Shown here piece after piece: positions 27,431 through 36,061 of a stretch of DNA of 64,000 nucleotides. Origin of the DNA: Flammeovirga aprica JL-4 (GTDB lineage: Bacteria > Bacteroidota > Bacteroidia > Cytophagales > Flammeovirgaceae); NCBI RefSeq assembly GCF_012844305.1, contig NZ_JABANE010000031.1, positions 1 to 64,000 on the forward strand, read 5' to 3'. Position 1 is the stretch's first letter. Every line of letters starts with the position of its first letter. Below the pieces are notes generated by a model that was not told where the DNA came from, did not search any database, and saw only the letters and a program-made list of their open reading frames with translations. The translations under genes and the position numbers were made by a program.

Positions 27431-27640
27431 ATGGATAATTGGGAAAAGGTGTTTACCACTGAAAAGCTATATCAAGCAGAAATCGTGAAAGAAACACTAG
27501 AAGACAGAGGTATAAATGCCGTTATTTTAGACAAAAGAGATTCTTCTTACAATAACTTCGGTTATAGAGAAGTTTATGTTGAGAAATCTGTTGCTGAGCA
27601 GGCAACACAAATTATTAAACAAGATGTTCAATTTGAATAA
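27431..27640 (+). CDS. DUF2007 domain protein
   Basis: A 69-residue cytoplasmic protein matching the small DUF2007 family: WEKVFTTEKLYQAEIVKETLEDRGINAVILDK followed by an aromatic strand and VYVEKSVAEQATQII, a ferredoxin-like alpha/beta pattern. Family members are sometimes described as putative signal transducers; no activity is known. The last 17 bases overlap the start of cdsA, so the two are probably translationally coupled. Confidence 0.85.
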   Translation: MDNWEKVFTTEKLYQAEIVKETLEDRGINAVILDKRDSSYNNFGYREVYVEKSVAEQATQIIKQDVQFE

Positions 27641-28463
27641 GAGTTCTGAACTCACTCAACGTGTTATCGTTGGATTTTTAGGGGGCGTTGGTATGCTTGG
27701 CGCCATCTACTACGGAGTTTGGACCTATTTTATTTTATTTTTATTTATCAGTGTAGCTACCATTCTGGAGTTTTATCAACTACTACGTTTGGAAGCACAC
27801 TTACCGCTTCGTACTTATGGTACTTGCTTAGGGATTCTGATTTACTGCCTTACATTTTTTATTGAATTAGATTTAATTGAAACAAAATGGCTTTATCTGG
27901 TGTTTCTCGGTTTTTCTTCCGCATACCTTATTAAGCTATACAATAAAAAAGACGACAAACCATTTAAGAACTTAGCCTATACCTTTTTGGGCGTAATGTA
28001 CGTAGCCGTACCTTATTCACTGATTCATGCGTATGTATTTTTTGATACAAAATATCATTATGAAATACTTATAGGTGCCATGCTTATTTTATGGGCCAAT
28101 GATTCAGGAGCCTACTTCTCTGGTAAAACATTCGGGCGCAGAAAGCTTTTTGAAAGAGTTTCTCCAAAGAAAACCTGGGAAGGTAGTATTGGCGGTGCAG
28201 CACTTGGCGTAACAGTCAGTTTGATTTTCTCTCATTTCTTCACTTCACTTGAAGCTTGGAGATGGGTGACAATCGCTATCATTATTGTTGTAACAGGTAC
28301 TTACGGTGATCTTGTTGAATCCCTTTTCAAGAGATCAATGAGTATAAAAGATTCAGGAAAAACACTGCCAGGTCATGGTGGTTTCTTAGATAGATTTGAT
28401 GGTTTACTTCTTTCAGCACCGTTTATTGCGGCGTTCTTGAAGTTATTCCCTCCAAATCTTTAA
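27624..28463 (+). CDS. cdsA: Phosphatidate cytidylyltransferase
   Basis: Inner-membrane enzyme making CDP-diacylglycerol from CTP and phosphatidate, the entry to phospholipid synthesis. About eight hydrophobic helices, and near the C-terminus the CDS signature KRSMSIKDSGKTLPGHGG followed by FLDRFDGLL, complete. I chose the ATG at 27624 (MFNLNKSSELTQRVIVG), overlapping the DUF2007 stop; an earlier in-frame ATG at 27576 would add 16 residues that fall inside the DUF2007 frame and look non-native. 279 residues is typical. An essential gene; a terminator follows about 60 bases downstream. Confidence 0.94.
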   Translation: MFNLNKSSELTQRVIVGFLGGVGMLGAIYYGVWTYFILFLFISVATILEFYQLLRLEAHLPLRTYGTCLGILIYCLTFFIELDLIETKWLYLVFLGFSSAYLIKLYNKKDDKPFKNLAYTFLGVMYVAVPYSLIHAYVFFDTKYHYEILIGAMLILWANDSGAYFSGKTFGRRKLFERVSPKKTWEGSIGGAALGVTVSLIFSHFFTSLEAWRWVTIAIIIVVTGTYGDLVESLFKRSMSIKDSGKTLPGHGGFLDRFDGLLLSAPFIAAFLKLFPPNL

Positions 28464-28521
28464 GATCCCAATCTAAAGGAAATAAAATCAGTATATGAAA
28501 AGGTTGTATTCTGATTCAAAG

Positions 28522-28555
28522 AGCATCAAATCGTTTCGGTTTGATGCTTTTTTTT
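28522..28555 (+). terminator. Terminator after cdsA, near copy of the tRNA-Ser terminator
   Basis: Arms AGCATCAAA (28522-28530) and TTTGATGCT (28540-28548) plus eight T. The hairpin sequence is almost the same as that at 29435-29467. Confidence 0.85.
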
Positions 28556-28631
28556 GTGTATCTTTTTACTGTATTCAAGTGAAGTTCTGTTTAGTACTTA
28601 CTTTTATTTTAATAACTATAGAATCTACAAT

Positions 28632-29171
28632 ATGGGATATGGAATAATGCCCTATAGAATCGACTTAGGGTACATCAAAACATGCTATGGAGTAAATGAT
28701 GAGGGAGTCAAAAAAGACTTGATTCAGAAAGCTTCCTATGACCTTAAGAGGATTGATGAGAACCTCGAAATAGAAGATGGGTGGGAGAAAGCAATTAATA
28801 TCTTAACCGAATTTTTAGAGGGTAAAGCATCAAAGGAAGTTTACAGCGGTGCGAAGCATTGGTACATACTCGAAAGTCTTATCAAAATACTTGGCTTTCC
28901 ATGTGATAACTCCAATTGGTATCCTACCAGCATTGATCCCCTTTTCAATTTCAATGAATTTAAGATGTACACCATCGACAGCGAAAATAAAATCAACATT
29001 CCCGCTCCTGATGATTTCCCCGTTGTTTTTACTATCGAAAGAGCTCATTTCAACACCGCTCTCAATTCCATGAAAAATAGCGAATATGAGGAAGATCAAA
29101 TCCTGCAATTTATAAAATGGGTAGAGTTAGCTCGAGAAAAAAATCAGGATCTGGTTTTATACTATTACTAA
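28632..29171 (+). CDS. Unknown protein, DUF7691-like
   Basis: The N-terminus MGYGIMPYRIDLGYIKTCYG resembles the opening of proteins grouped as DUF7691 (small cytosolic proteins beginning with a YG-I-x-x-Y-x-V/I-DL pattern), followed by helices and an aromatic, acidic C-terminal part ending LYYY. The family call is tentative. The open frame starts at 28554, but the first 26 residues are hydrophobic, non-conserved-looking and overlap the cdsA terminator, so I use the ATG at 28632 (179 residues). No signal peptide. It is a single gene lying between two nearly identical terminator hairpins and next to tRNA-Ser. Function unknown; proteins of this size and type often accompany toxin or immunity genes, but no toxin is seen here. 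Confidence 0.6.
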   Translation: MGYGIMPYRIDLGYIKTCYGVNDEGVKKDLIQKASYDLKRIDENLEIEDGWEKAINILTEFLEGKASKEVYSGAKHWYILESLIKILGFPCDNSNWYPTSIDPLFNFNEFKMYTIDSENKINIPAPDDFPVVFTIERAHFNTALNSMKNSEYEEDQILQFIKWVELAREKNQDLVLYYY

Positions 29172-29280
29172 AAATCACAGTAAAAAAGACATTTTGAGGC
29201 TGAAAATAGAAATCACCACATTTTTAAAATACTATATTACAGCATTTTAATATTTTTATTGAAAATTTATTTCAAAAACA

Positions 29281-29312
29281 TTTGCCAGTTTAAAAATAAA
29301 CCTACATATTTG
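29281..29312 (+). promoter_or_regulatory. Promoter of tRNA-Ser
   Basis: TTTG at 29281-29284, a 20-base spacer and CATATTTG at 29305-29312, one base off the Bacteroidota TTTG/TAnnTTTG consensus, placing the transcription start about 20 bases before the mature tRNA. Confidence 0.6.
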
Positions 29313-29340
29313 CACCCGCTATCACACAAAGATAGCACAT

Positions 29341-29425
29341 AGAGAGTTGGCAGAGTGGTCGAATGCGGTGGTCTTGAAAACCATTGTACCGCGAGGTACC
29401 GGGGGTTCGAATCCCTCACTCTCTG
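29341..29425 (+). tRNA. tRNA-Ser(UGA)
   Basis: Acceptor arms AGAGAGT (29341-29347) and ACTCTCT (29418-29424) pair fully, with discriminator G at 29425 and no encoded CCA. The anticodon loop CTTGAAA (29373-29379) has anticodon TGA at 29375-29377. The long variable arm (GTACC/GGTAC) and the T-arm with GGTTCGAATCC are as expected for a class II serine tRNA. A terminator hairpin follows 10 bases later. Confidence 0.96.
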
Positions 29426-29434
29426 CAAACACAG

Positions 29435-29467
29435 AGCATCAAATCGAAAGGTTTGATGCTTTTTTTA
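29435..29467 (+). terminator. Terminator of tRNA-Ser
   Basis: Arms AGCATCAAA (29435-29443) and TTTGATGCT (29452-29460) followed by a T run. Confidence 0.85.
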
Positions 29468-29486
29468 TGCCCAAATTTTAATAAAA

Positions 29487-29513
29487 AAATACCACCTTGA
29501 ATAAGTGGTATTT
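29487..29513 (-). terminator. Terminator of the DUF4241-like gene
   Basis: Arms AAATACCAC (29487-29495) and GTGGTATTT (29505-29513); on the minus strand the hairpin is followed by TTTTA. It lies about 30 bases past the stop at 29544. Confidence 0.7.
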
Positions 29514-29543
29514 GATTACAAATGCTATATATAATTCTACTTT

Positions 29544-30611
29544 CTAGACAGAATACAAGACTTCATTTTCATTTTCTTCAACTAAAATGATAAAATCGAT
29601 ACATAAAGAAACTATTTCTTCGTTTTCATTGACTCCCCAAAGTGCCGGATAAGAACCATCTCCATCACCATCAGTAATAACACAGTCATTTTTATTCTCT
29701 AATGTGATCAATTGCGTTCCTCCAACTCTTGACCATTTATTAAACTCATACTCTTTTTGTGCAAAAGTGAGTTTCGTTAAATCTCCTGCATCGAAAATAG
29801 CTAAATTTCCAGCATCAACTGTATAAATACCATAGCCATTCAATGTGTTTGCCGCATACCACTTCACTGCCTTTTCATCTGAAAATAACACTCGTACGCC
29901 TATACTTTTACCAAATGCGGTTAACGATTCTACTTTGTATTGACCCGGTTTTACTTTAATATGTAAGGGTTCAAAATCTTTAAAATCATAACCAATATCT
30001 AATATCGACATGACACCTGTTTGCAGGTTCAAATTACCTACTGTATTAATTTCTGTTACACCTTCTCCAAACCTTTTGGTTTCCACTTTTCTTCCATGCT
30101 GGAAAAGTATATTCTCATTTAGGTCAAGTTGATCTATAACTTTTAGAAAGGGAGCACTCTCTGAACACTTGGAGAATATTTCTTGTTGATGTTGATCCGA
30201 AACCATCAGAGTATGAGGATGGTTTGCATGTACATCTATAGACTGAATCAACCAATTATTATCTATGAGTTTTAGCTTAAAAAAAAGAAAACTATCTGAA
30301 TACCTTGTTTCATATTCCGTCTTTGTAATAACATCGGCCTCACCTTCTTTTATTTTTACATCCAATATTTCTGTAAAATCTTTATGTATACGAGGTTGTG
30401 AATGAGTAAAAGATCCCTGTGTCTCTGATCCACAGTTTTCAAGAAAATGTGATTTATCAACCTCATTGACCATTTCTCTCCAAACCTCAAAATCAAAATC
30501 TTTTTTATCATTCTTTTGATGATTATCTGAAATGGTTTTCCACTGTTTGTACCAGTGTTCCGTGAAAAGTTTCACTCTAGCTTCTGGAGAAGCTGCTATT
30601 CTCTTATCCAT
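29544..30611 (-). CDS. DUF4241-like protein with N-terminal NTF2-like region
   Basis: Cytosolic protein of 355 residues without signal peptide. The C-terminal half carries the pattern of DUF4241: a strand-rich stretch (VKPGQYKVESLTAFGKSIGVRVLF), then VDAGNLAIFDAG and finally ITDGDGDGSYPALWGVN with IVSLCIDFI. The N-terminal part (about 10-140) contains TEHWYKQWKTISDNH and a strand ending FFKLKLIDNNWLIQSIDVHAN, reminiscent of NTF2-like folds; this part is a weak call. DUF4241 proteins are often found among immunity or stress-type genes, but no partner toxin is adjacent. It is monocistronic, with a TATCTTTG box about 30-40 bases before the ATG and its own terminator. Confidence 0.6.
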   Translation of the reverse strand: MDKRIAASPEARVKLFTEHWYKQWKTISDNHQKNDKKDFDFEVWREMVNEVDKSHFLENCGSETQGSFTHSQPRIHKDFTEILDVKIKEGEADVITKTEYETRYSDSFLFFKLKLIDNNWLIQSIDVHANHPHTLMVSDQHQQEIFSKCSESAPFLKVIDQLDLNENILFQHGRKVETKRFGEGVTEINTVGNLNLQTGVMSILDIGYDFKDFEPLHIKVKPGQYKVESLTAFGKSIGVRVLFSDEKAVKWYAANTLNGYGIYTVDAGNLAIFDAGDLTKLTFAQKEYEFNKWSRVGGTQLITLENKNDCVITDGDGDGSYPALWGVNENEEIVSLCIDFIILVEENENEVLYSV

Positions 30612-30647
30612 AATTTATGACATATAATTTGCTCAATTAATGATGTT

Positions 30648-30655
30648 CAAAGATA
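30648..30655 (-). promoter_or_regulatory. TATCTTTG -7 box of the DUF4241-like gene
   Basis: The plus strand CAAAGATA reads TATCTTTG on the minus strand, a perfect -7 consensus, giving a leader of about 30 bases. The -33 box is weak. Confidence 0.45.
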
Positions 30656-30783
30656 AAGCCAATACGCTTTAGCGAATAGTTTATGATGATTTTAAAGTTA
30701 CCTGTTATTACTAATAAAAAAGTTCGTTATATTACTTCTGTATATTAAATAAGTACTAGGACAAAAATTTTGAATTACCACAA

Positions 30784-31368
30784 ATGTTAAGCAAACTACT
30801 TCAATTCTTTAGTTCTTCTTCTAAAGAAACTGCACCTAGCATAAAACCTAATGGGCAAAACCTTCAAATGACTGAAGTGGATATTCCTGAAGACAGTGAG
30901 GCGGTTATAATGCCAAAAATGATGGATGATATGAAATCAGCCATTATTTCTAAATGGCATGTGAAACTTGGTGACATTGTGAAAGTGGGAGACATCCTTG
31001 CTGACGTGGAAACCGACAAAGCGACAATGGAATTAGAAAATTATGAAGCTGGTGAAGTCACTTATCTAAATCCCAAGAAAGAAGTTTTGGTCAATGATAT
31101 CATTATGGTTATCTATAATCCTAATCGTAAAAAAGAGAATGAAGAAGACCTTGTCCGTATTCCTGCATTAAGTCCTGATATCGACAAAGTCACTATCACA
31201 AAATGGCATGTGAAAGAAGGTGACCATGTCAATATTAATGATGTTTTGGTAGAAGTTGAATCTGATAAAGCTACTTTTGAGATTGTGGCTGAACGTGAGG
31301 GTGTAATTAAAGCCTTAACTATCAATAAAGAGGTAAAAGTGGGAGCTCCAATATTGAAATATAAATAG
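30784..31368 (+). CDS. Free-standing protein with two lipoyl domains
   Basis: Two tandem biotinyl/lipoyl attachment domains, about residues 38-112 and 124-194, each like the N-terminal lipoyl domain of 2-oxoacid dehydrogenase E2 subunits: VIMPKMMDDMKSAIISKWHV and VRIPALSPDIDKVTITKWHV. Each carries the lipoylated lysine in its hairpin, Lys79 in VETDKATME and Lys162 in VESDKATFE. The chain stops after the second domain: no peripheral-subunit-binding domain and no acyltransferase core, which occupy most of a normal E2. The 36-residue N-terminal part is Ser-rich and unstructured-looking. There is no dehydrogenase gene nearby. It may be a lipoate carrier or donor for complexes encoded elsewhere; that role is inference, while the domain assignment is clear. 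Confidence 0.85.
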   Translation: MLSKLLQFFSSSSKETAPSIKPNGQNLQMTEVDIPEDSEAVIMPKMMDDMKSAIISKWHVKLGDIVKVGDILADVETDKATMELENYEAGEVTYLNPKKEVLVNDIIMVIYNPNRKKENEEDLVRIPALSPDIDKVTITKWHVKEGDHVNINDVLVEVESDKATFEIVAEREGVIKALTINKEVKVGAPILKYK

Positions 31369-31468
31369 AAACGTTGCCTGTTATATAACTGATCAAGAGA
31401 GATACAATATTACTGTTTGGTTTAGGTGATTGTATCAAAATCCCATCGCTGAATAGTACTTAAAAAAA

Positions 31469-31517
31469 ACGTAGCAGGCTACGCGTCTACGGAGAGTAGA
31501 AACGTAGCCTGCTACGT
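31469..31517. repeat. Perfect 15-bp inverted repeat made of two smaller palindromes
   Basis: Arms ACGTAGCAGGCTACG (31469-31483) and CGTAGCCTGCTACGT (31503-31517) are perfect complements, and each arm is itself a palindrome (CGTAGC-xx-GCTACG). The loop holds a further CTAC/GTAG pair. It lies between the convergent lipoyl and propeller-phosphatase genes and is preceded by eight A, so it could terminate the minus-strand gene (T run on that strand). Confidence 0.8.
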
Positions 31518-31548
31518 AAATGCTTATTTATATTATTAGAAAAGAGGA

Positions 31549-34500
31549 TTAGAATCCAATACCGACTAAAGTAATATCATCTCGTTGTTCTTCATTTTGC
31601 TTAAAGAACTCAAGTTCTCTTTGAATATTTTCAAACTGTGTATTAAAGTCCAATGCAGAATTACTATTGAGCATTTCTAAGAATCTCACTTTACCAAACT
31701 TCTTACGGTCTGTTCTATTTTGATCTACAAATCCATCAGAAGCTAAATAAATACTATCTTCAGGAAGTATGGTCAACATATGTTTTTCAAACTTTACATC
31801 TGCTTTTCTTGAAGATCCAATTGACTTTTTGGTTGTAGGATAGACAGTGATTTCTTTTTGGAAATTATCATAATGGTATAAAGGTGTTTTGGCTCCTGCA
31901 AATTCCAAAATGGTCAATCCACCTTGAGGCATGAATTTACAAATAATCAAGTCCATTCCTGCATCCTTGAAGGTGTCATCATCACGGAAAGCATTGTAGA
32001 TTTTATCATGCAGTTTATCAAGAATACTGCTCACATCCTCCATTTTTTGCTCTCTGATCAAGTTATTCAAAATCGATGAGCCAATCATTGACATAAATCC
32101 TCCAGGTACGCCATGCCCTGTACAATCTGCCACCACAAAATAAGTGTGTGCTTTTTCTTGATGCAACCAAACAAAATCACCAGAGACCAGATCTTTCGGA
32201 AGGTATAAGCTGAAGATATTTTTGAAAGCTTTTCTTAAATCACGTTCTGATGGAAGTATGGCTTTTTGAATAGTTTTCGCATAACGAATACTATCTATCA
32301 GCTTATTATTGGTCTCTGTAATCAGATCATTCTTTTTCAGTAAAGACTCCCTCTGCATTTCTAATTCTTCATGCTGTTCTTCCAATTTGGCATTATTCGA
32401 CATGATTTCATCATGAGCACTTTGAAGGTCAACCGTACGTTCTTTGACCAATGTCTGCAATAATTTCTTACTCTTTTTATAGGAATAAACTTTGTATTGA
32501 TAGAAAGCTATAGCCAATATGATCAAGATAATAGCAGACATAAGTCTAAACCACGTCGTTTCCCACCATGGAGGTAAGATCTTAATCTTCATTTCCGTGA
32601 TGACAGGGTTGAATTTACCGTCATTGTTTGATCCTTGCACCATAAACGTATATTCTCCAGCGTCAAGGTTGGTGTAATTTACCCATCTATTTTCAGCTGT
32701 TACTTCAAACCAATCCTTGTCAAAGCCCATTAATTTATAGGAGTACTTATTTCTAAGTGGAGAGGCATAATGTAAAGCGGCAAATTCAAGTGAGAAGTTT
32801 TTCTCATCATGATCAAGTACCAAAGAATTGGTTAGAGATATATTTTTCTCTAGAATCACTTCTCCTTTCACAGAATCTCCAACATGTACAATTTTATTGA
32901 AGAGTTTAAAATTGGTAAAAACAACAGACGGAACAAAAGTGTTTTCTTTGATTTTATCCGGTTCAAACATAGTGATACCATTCACTCCGCCAAATAGCAT
33001 GAAACCGTCCTTGGTTTTCGATTTAGAGAGGTCTTGGAATTCATTGCCTTGCAATCCATCACTACGGTCGTAATTCGTTATTTCAAATGTCTCTTCATGT
33101 ATTTTGGATAAACCATTGTTGGTGGAAATCCAGATGTGATTTTTGTCATCACTCAAAAGACCTTTAATTGTATTATTTGGTAATCCATTGGCGTCTGTAA
33201 ACCTGACAAATTTATTTTCTTTCGCTATAAATTTATTCAAGCCTCCACCCATTGTACCCACCCAAAGGTCTCCATTTTTTGTAGGCAATAAGTCTAGGAT
33301 ATAATCCTGACTGATACTGTTTTTATTATTTATATCATTTTCGTAGACCACAACTTGAGGATTGTCTTCATAAATTTGATCTACTGGAATTTTATTCAAA
33401 CCACTCGCTGTACCTACCCAAATATTACCAAAGCTGTCCTCTTGAATACTTCTTATGATTTCACTATTCAACTGTCCTTCTTGTTGTGTAGTGGGCAATT
33501 GTACAACAGCTGTAAGATCTAAATTATCATTCATCCTGAACAAACCTTTGCCGTAGCTTCCCACCCAAACTAAACCTCTGCTGTCTTGAAAGAGTGTCAT
33601 AATCGATGAAAAATCATATTCCACTTTATGTACTCTTTCAGCCAATGGAATATTTTTATCAGCATTAAGGTCAGTCACAAATAATCCTCCACGTGAACCA
33701 ATCAAGATCTTTTTCTTCCCAATACACTCCGCTTCAATGATGGCATAAACCTTATTGATTTCTTCAAAATGCTGGAATTGATCATAGTTTTGATTCGGAG
33801 GTAAATAATTTAATCCTTTCGTTCCTGTTCCTGCCCAAAGACCGCCTTTACTATCTCCCAGTAAACCACGTGTAGCATTGGCGAGTAAACTGCCTTTCGT
33901 TCCTACTTTTTTGATGTGGAAGAATGGTTTGCGGTAAACATCCAATTTATTAACACCACCTTCTACTGTACCAATCCACAACGTTCCTTGCTTGTCTTTA
34001 TATAGCTTAAAAATATCACTATTATTTAGGCTATGTTCATTGTAAATGTTCTCCTTATATTTTGCTTTAAACTTTAAATTTCCTTTTTCATCATAATCCA
34101 TCTCCACCAACCCTTCGCGAGTTGCTATCCACAGTACTTCTTTGTCATTGGTAAATTCTAAATCATTGACACCTCCATAAGCAAGTACAGAAAAGTAGGA
34201 TTTACCTGTTTCTTTATCTTTAAACTCATAATTAAGACCCGCGTTAGTTCCCAGCAAAAGTCTTCCGTTTTTATCTTCCACTATATCACTGACCAATCCT
34301 GTTGTCTTATAAGTTTCGAAGACAAAGTCTCCATTCAGCTCGCTTTTTAAGCGATACAAGGCTGCAGCACTACCGCCAAACCATAATTCTCCAGCTTTTG
34401 ACTCATAAACGCATGACACTTTCTTTGGATATTTATCACTTGCATGAAGATTAATGGACTTAAAACTTCTTTTTTCTATTGGAAGATTTAAATCCAATAA

Positions 34501-35742
34501 ATCTATACCCTTAGAGTGAGTGACCCATAATCTATTTTTCGAATCAATCAGTAAATCTGTGATATGATCACTTGTGATACTATTTGGATCTTCAGGGTCG
34601 TTCTTATACACCACAAACTCTTGTAATGCCTTATTGAACATATTAAGTCCACCTCCTGATGTCCCCACCCAAAGGTTGCCGTCTATATCTTCATCAATCG
34701 CATAAATCAGATTACTGCTGATCGATGATTTGGAAGAGCCTTGATTGTCTTTTTTATAAACCTTAAAACTATAACCATCATATTTGTTGAGTCCATCATA
34801 AGTGCCAAACCACATAAAACCTTGGTGATCCTGAAAAATTGTAGGAATAGAGTTTTGAGAAAGGCCATTGTTGGTTGTTATCTGTTCAAAAAACTTCAAT
34901 GAACTGATGGAAGGTTGTTGCTGATAAAATCCTATTCTTTTTACCCACTGATCTGCAACGGGAGTTACCGCCATATTATTGATTTCAATCGATCCGCCCT
35001 CTTCTGTAAAGGCAACAACATCAATTTCTTTGACCTCATTGTTTGTTGATTTAAAAACAAGAGCATATTGCTGGTCTTCCGATTGATCGATCTCTATATG
35101 TAAATTATCAAGTTGAGCACCTCTTAAAGAAACAAGAGCTTTTGATGCCGTATTATGATTAGTGGCATTAAAAGTAACTTGATAATATTTGTGGGGTAAA
35201 ATCGGTACTTTCTTAGAGACAGATGCTTTTCCTTTCATTTTCAAATAAAAAGAACTCTCTTCTGTCTTTGTAATAACATCGCCTTCTAAATGATCCCATT
35301 TTTTTTGATCGAAAAGATTACTTTGCCTTAAGTGGAAAGGAATTTTTTTCTTCGCAATAACATACTTGCGGACTAATTTATTTTGAGCCCATTTCTTATT
35401 CGGCTCAGTATAAAAGCATTCAATGTAATACCCTTTATTTTCTTTCAGGTTATTTTTTACCTGAACAGGCACGAACGTAATATTCTTTCCTAATTGTGCG
35501 TCTTGCCTTCCGTAACCTATAGTGTTGTTATCTTTATCCTTCACAGCAATGTTGATAAATTGCTTTTTTGAGCTGTGATATTCCACTGGGATAAAAACTC
35601 TATAGCCTATCTTGACGAGGTTTGATGAAGTAAAAAAGGCGAGTGAGTCTTTACCTACATCTACTTTTTTGTAAGAAGAAAAACCAAGTGTAGTTAGAAT
35701 AATAGTTACAAGAGCTAATAATTTTATTCTAGTTAATTTCAT
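31549..35742 (-). CDS. Regulator-propeller sensor fused to a SpoIIE-type PP2C phosphatase
   Basis: Membrane signalling protein of 1397 residues. A signal anchor or signal peptide (1-22) is followed by an unassigned beta-rich periplasmic module (about 25-290). Next come 14 or so regulator-propeller repeats (about 296-960, with recurring WFGTYDGLNKYD, LWVGTSGGGLNMF and IWVGTASGLNKI motifs), a Y_Y_Y domain (about 985-1055), one transmembrane helix (about 1065-1088, MSAIILIILAIAFYQYKVY), a coiled coil (about 1090-1160) and a C-terminal PP2C/SpoIIE phosphatase (about 1165-1397). The phosphatase has metal motifs KDLVSGDFVW and ADCTGHGVPGGFMSM and a late D in EDSIYLASDGFVDQN. The usual Bacteroidota propeller proteins end in a histidine kinase; here output is dephosphorylation of a protein, probably an anti-sigma antagonist. 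It is monocistronic. Confidence 0.9.
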   Translation of the reverse strand: MKLTRIKLLALVTIILTTLGFSSYKKVDVGKDSLAFFTSSNLVKIGYRVFIPVEYHSSKKQFINIAVKDKDNNTIGYGRQDAQLGKNITFVPVQVKNNLKENKGYYIECFYTEPNKKWAQNKLVRKYVIAKKKIPFHLRQSNLFDQKKWDHLEGDVITKTEESSFYLKMKGKASVSKKVPILPHKYYQVTFNATNHNTASKALVSLRGAQLDNLHIEIDQSEDQQYALVFKSTNNEVKEIDVVAFTEEGGSIEINNMAVTPVADQWVKRIGFYQQQPSISSLKFFEQITTNNGLSQNSIPTIFQDHQGFMWFGTYDGLNKYDGYSFKVYKKDNQGSSKSSISSNLIYAIDEDIDGNLWVGTSGGGLNMFNKALQEFVVYKNDPEDPNSITSDHITDLLIDSKNRLWVTHSKGIDLLDLNLPIEKRSFKSINLHASDKYPKKVSCVYESKAGELWFGGSAAALYRLKSELNGDFVFETYKTTGLVSDIVEDKNGRLLLGTNAGLNYEFKDKETGKSYFSVLAYGGVNDLEFTNDKEVLWIATREGLVEMDYDEKGNLKFKAKYKENIYNEHSLNNSDIFKLYKDKQGTLWIGTVEGGVNKLDVYRKPFFHIKKVGTKGSLLANATRGLLGDSKGGLWAGTGTKGLNYLPPNQNYDQFQHFEEINKVYAIIEAECIGKKKILIGSRGGLFVTDLNADKNIPLAERVHKVEYDFSSIMTLFQDSRGLVWVGSYGKGLFRMNDNLDLTAVVQLPTTQQEGQLNSEIIRSIQEDSFGNIWVGTASGLNKIPVDQIYEDNPQVVVYENDINNKNSISQDYILDLLPTKNGDLWVGTMGGGLNKFIAKENKFVRFTDANGLPNNTIKGLLSDDKNHIWISTNNGLSKIHEETFEITNYDRSDGLQGNEFQDLSKSKTKDGFMLFGGVNGITMFEPDKIKENTFVPSVVFTNFKLFNKIVHVGDSVKGEVILEKNISLTNSLVLDHDEKNFSLEFAALHYASPLRNKYSYKLMGFDKDWFEVTAENRWVNYTNLDAGEYTFMVQGSNNDGKFNPVITEMKIKILPPWWETTWFRLMSAIILIILAIAFYQYKVYSYKKSKKLLQTLVKERTVDLQSAHDEIMSNNAKLEEQHEELEMQRESLLKKNDLITETNNKLIDSIRYAKTIQKAILPSERDLRKAFKNIFSLYLPKDLVSGDFVWLHQEKAHTYFVVADCTGHGVPGGFMSMIGSSILNNLIREQKMEDVSSILDKLHDKIYNAFRDDDTFKDAGMDLIICKFMPQGGLTILEFAGAKTPLYHYDNFQKEITVYPTTKKSIGSSRKADVKFEKHMLTILPEDSIYLASDGFVDQNRTDRKKFGKVRFLEMLNSNSALDFNTQFENIQRELEFFKQNEEQRDDITLVGIGF

Positions 35743-36027
35743 TTCCTTTAATAAGAGTATTTAAAAAATCTTTGTTAGTGTTTGTTGAACAAAGTGCGTA
35801 TAATTTAATAGTGTAGTAAAAAGTTATGGTTTTAATCCTCCTTATAGGGGCGAATAAGTTTTTTTTCTTCAGATTCGAAATTATACCCCCCTTATTTCAA
35901 AATTTCCTCTCCCTTTAAATCGTGAATTGAACTGTATACAGCATGAGTAGTAAGTATTTATAAAAGAAGACAAAACGTATCTACGATTACTTCTATACTT
36001 ATTATTCTCCCCTCATTCATGTACAAA

Positions 36028-36060
36028 AAAGCCTCTCACTGTATCAGCAAGAGGCTTTTC
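36028..36060 (-). terminator. Terminator of the mks operon
   Basis: Arms AAAAGCCTCT (36028-36037) and AGAGGCTTTT (36051-36060) are perfect complements; on the minus strand a TTTTTTG tract follows. It starts 2 bases after the mksB stop. The rest of the 35743-36027 gap is AT-rich with no supported feature. Confidence 0.85.
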
Positions 36061-36061
36061 T

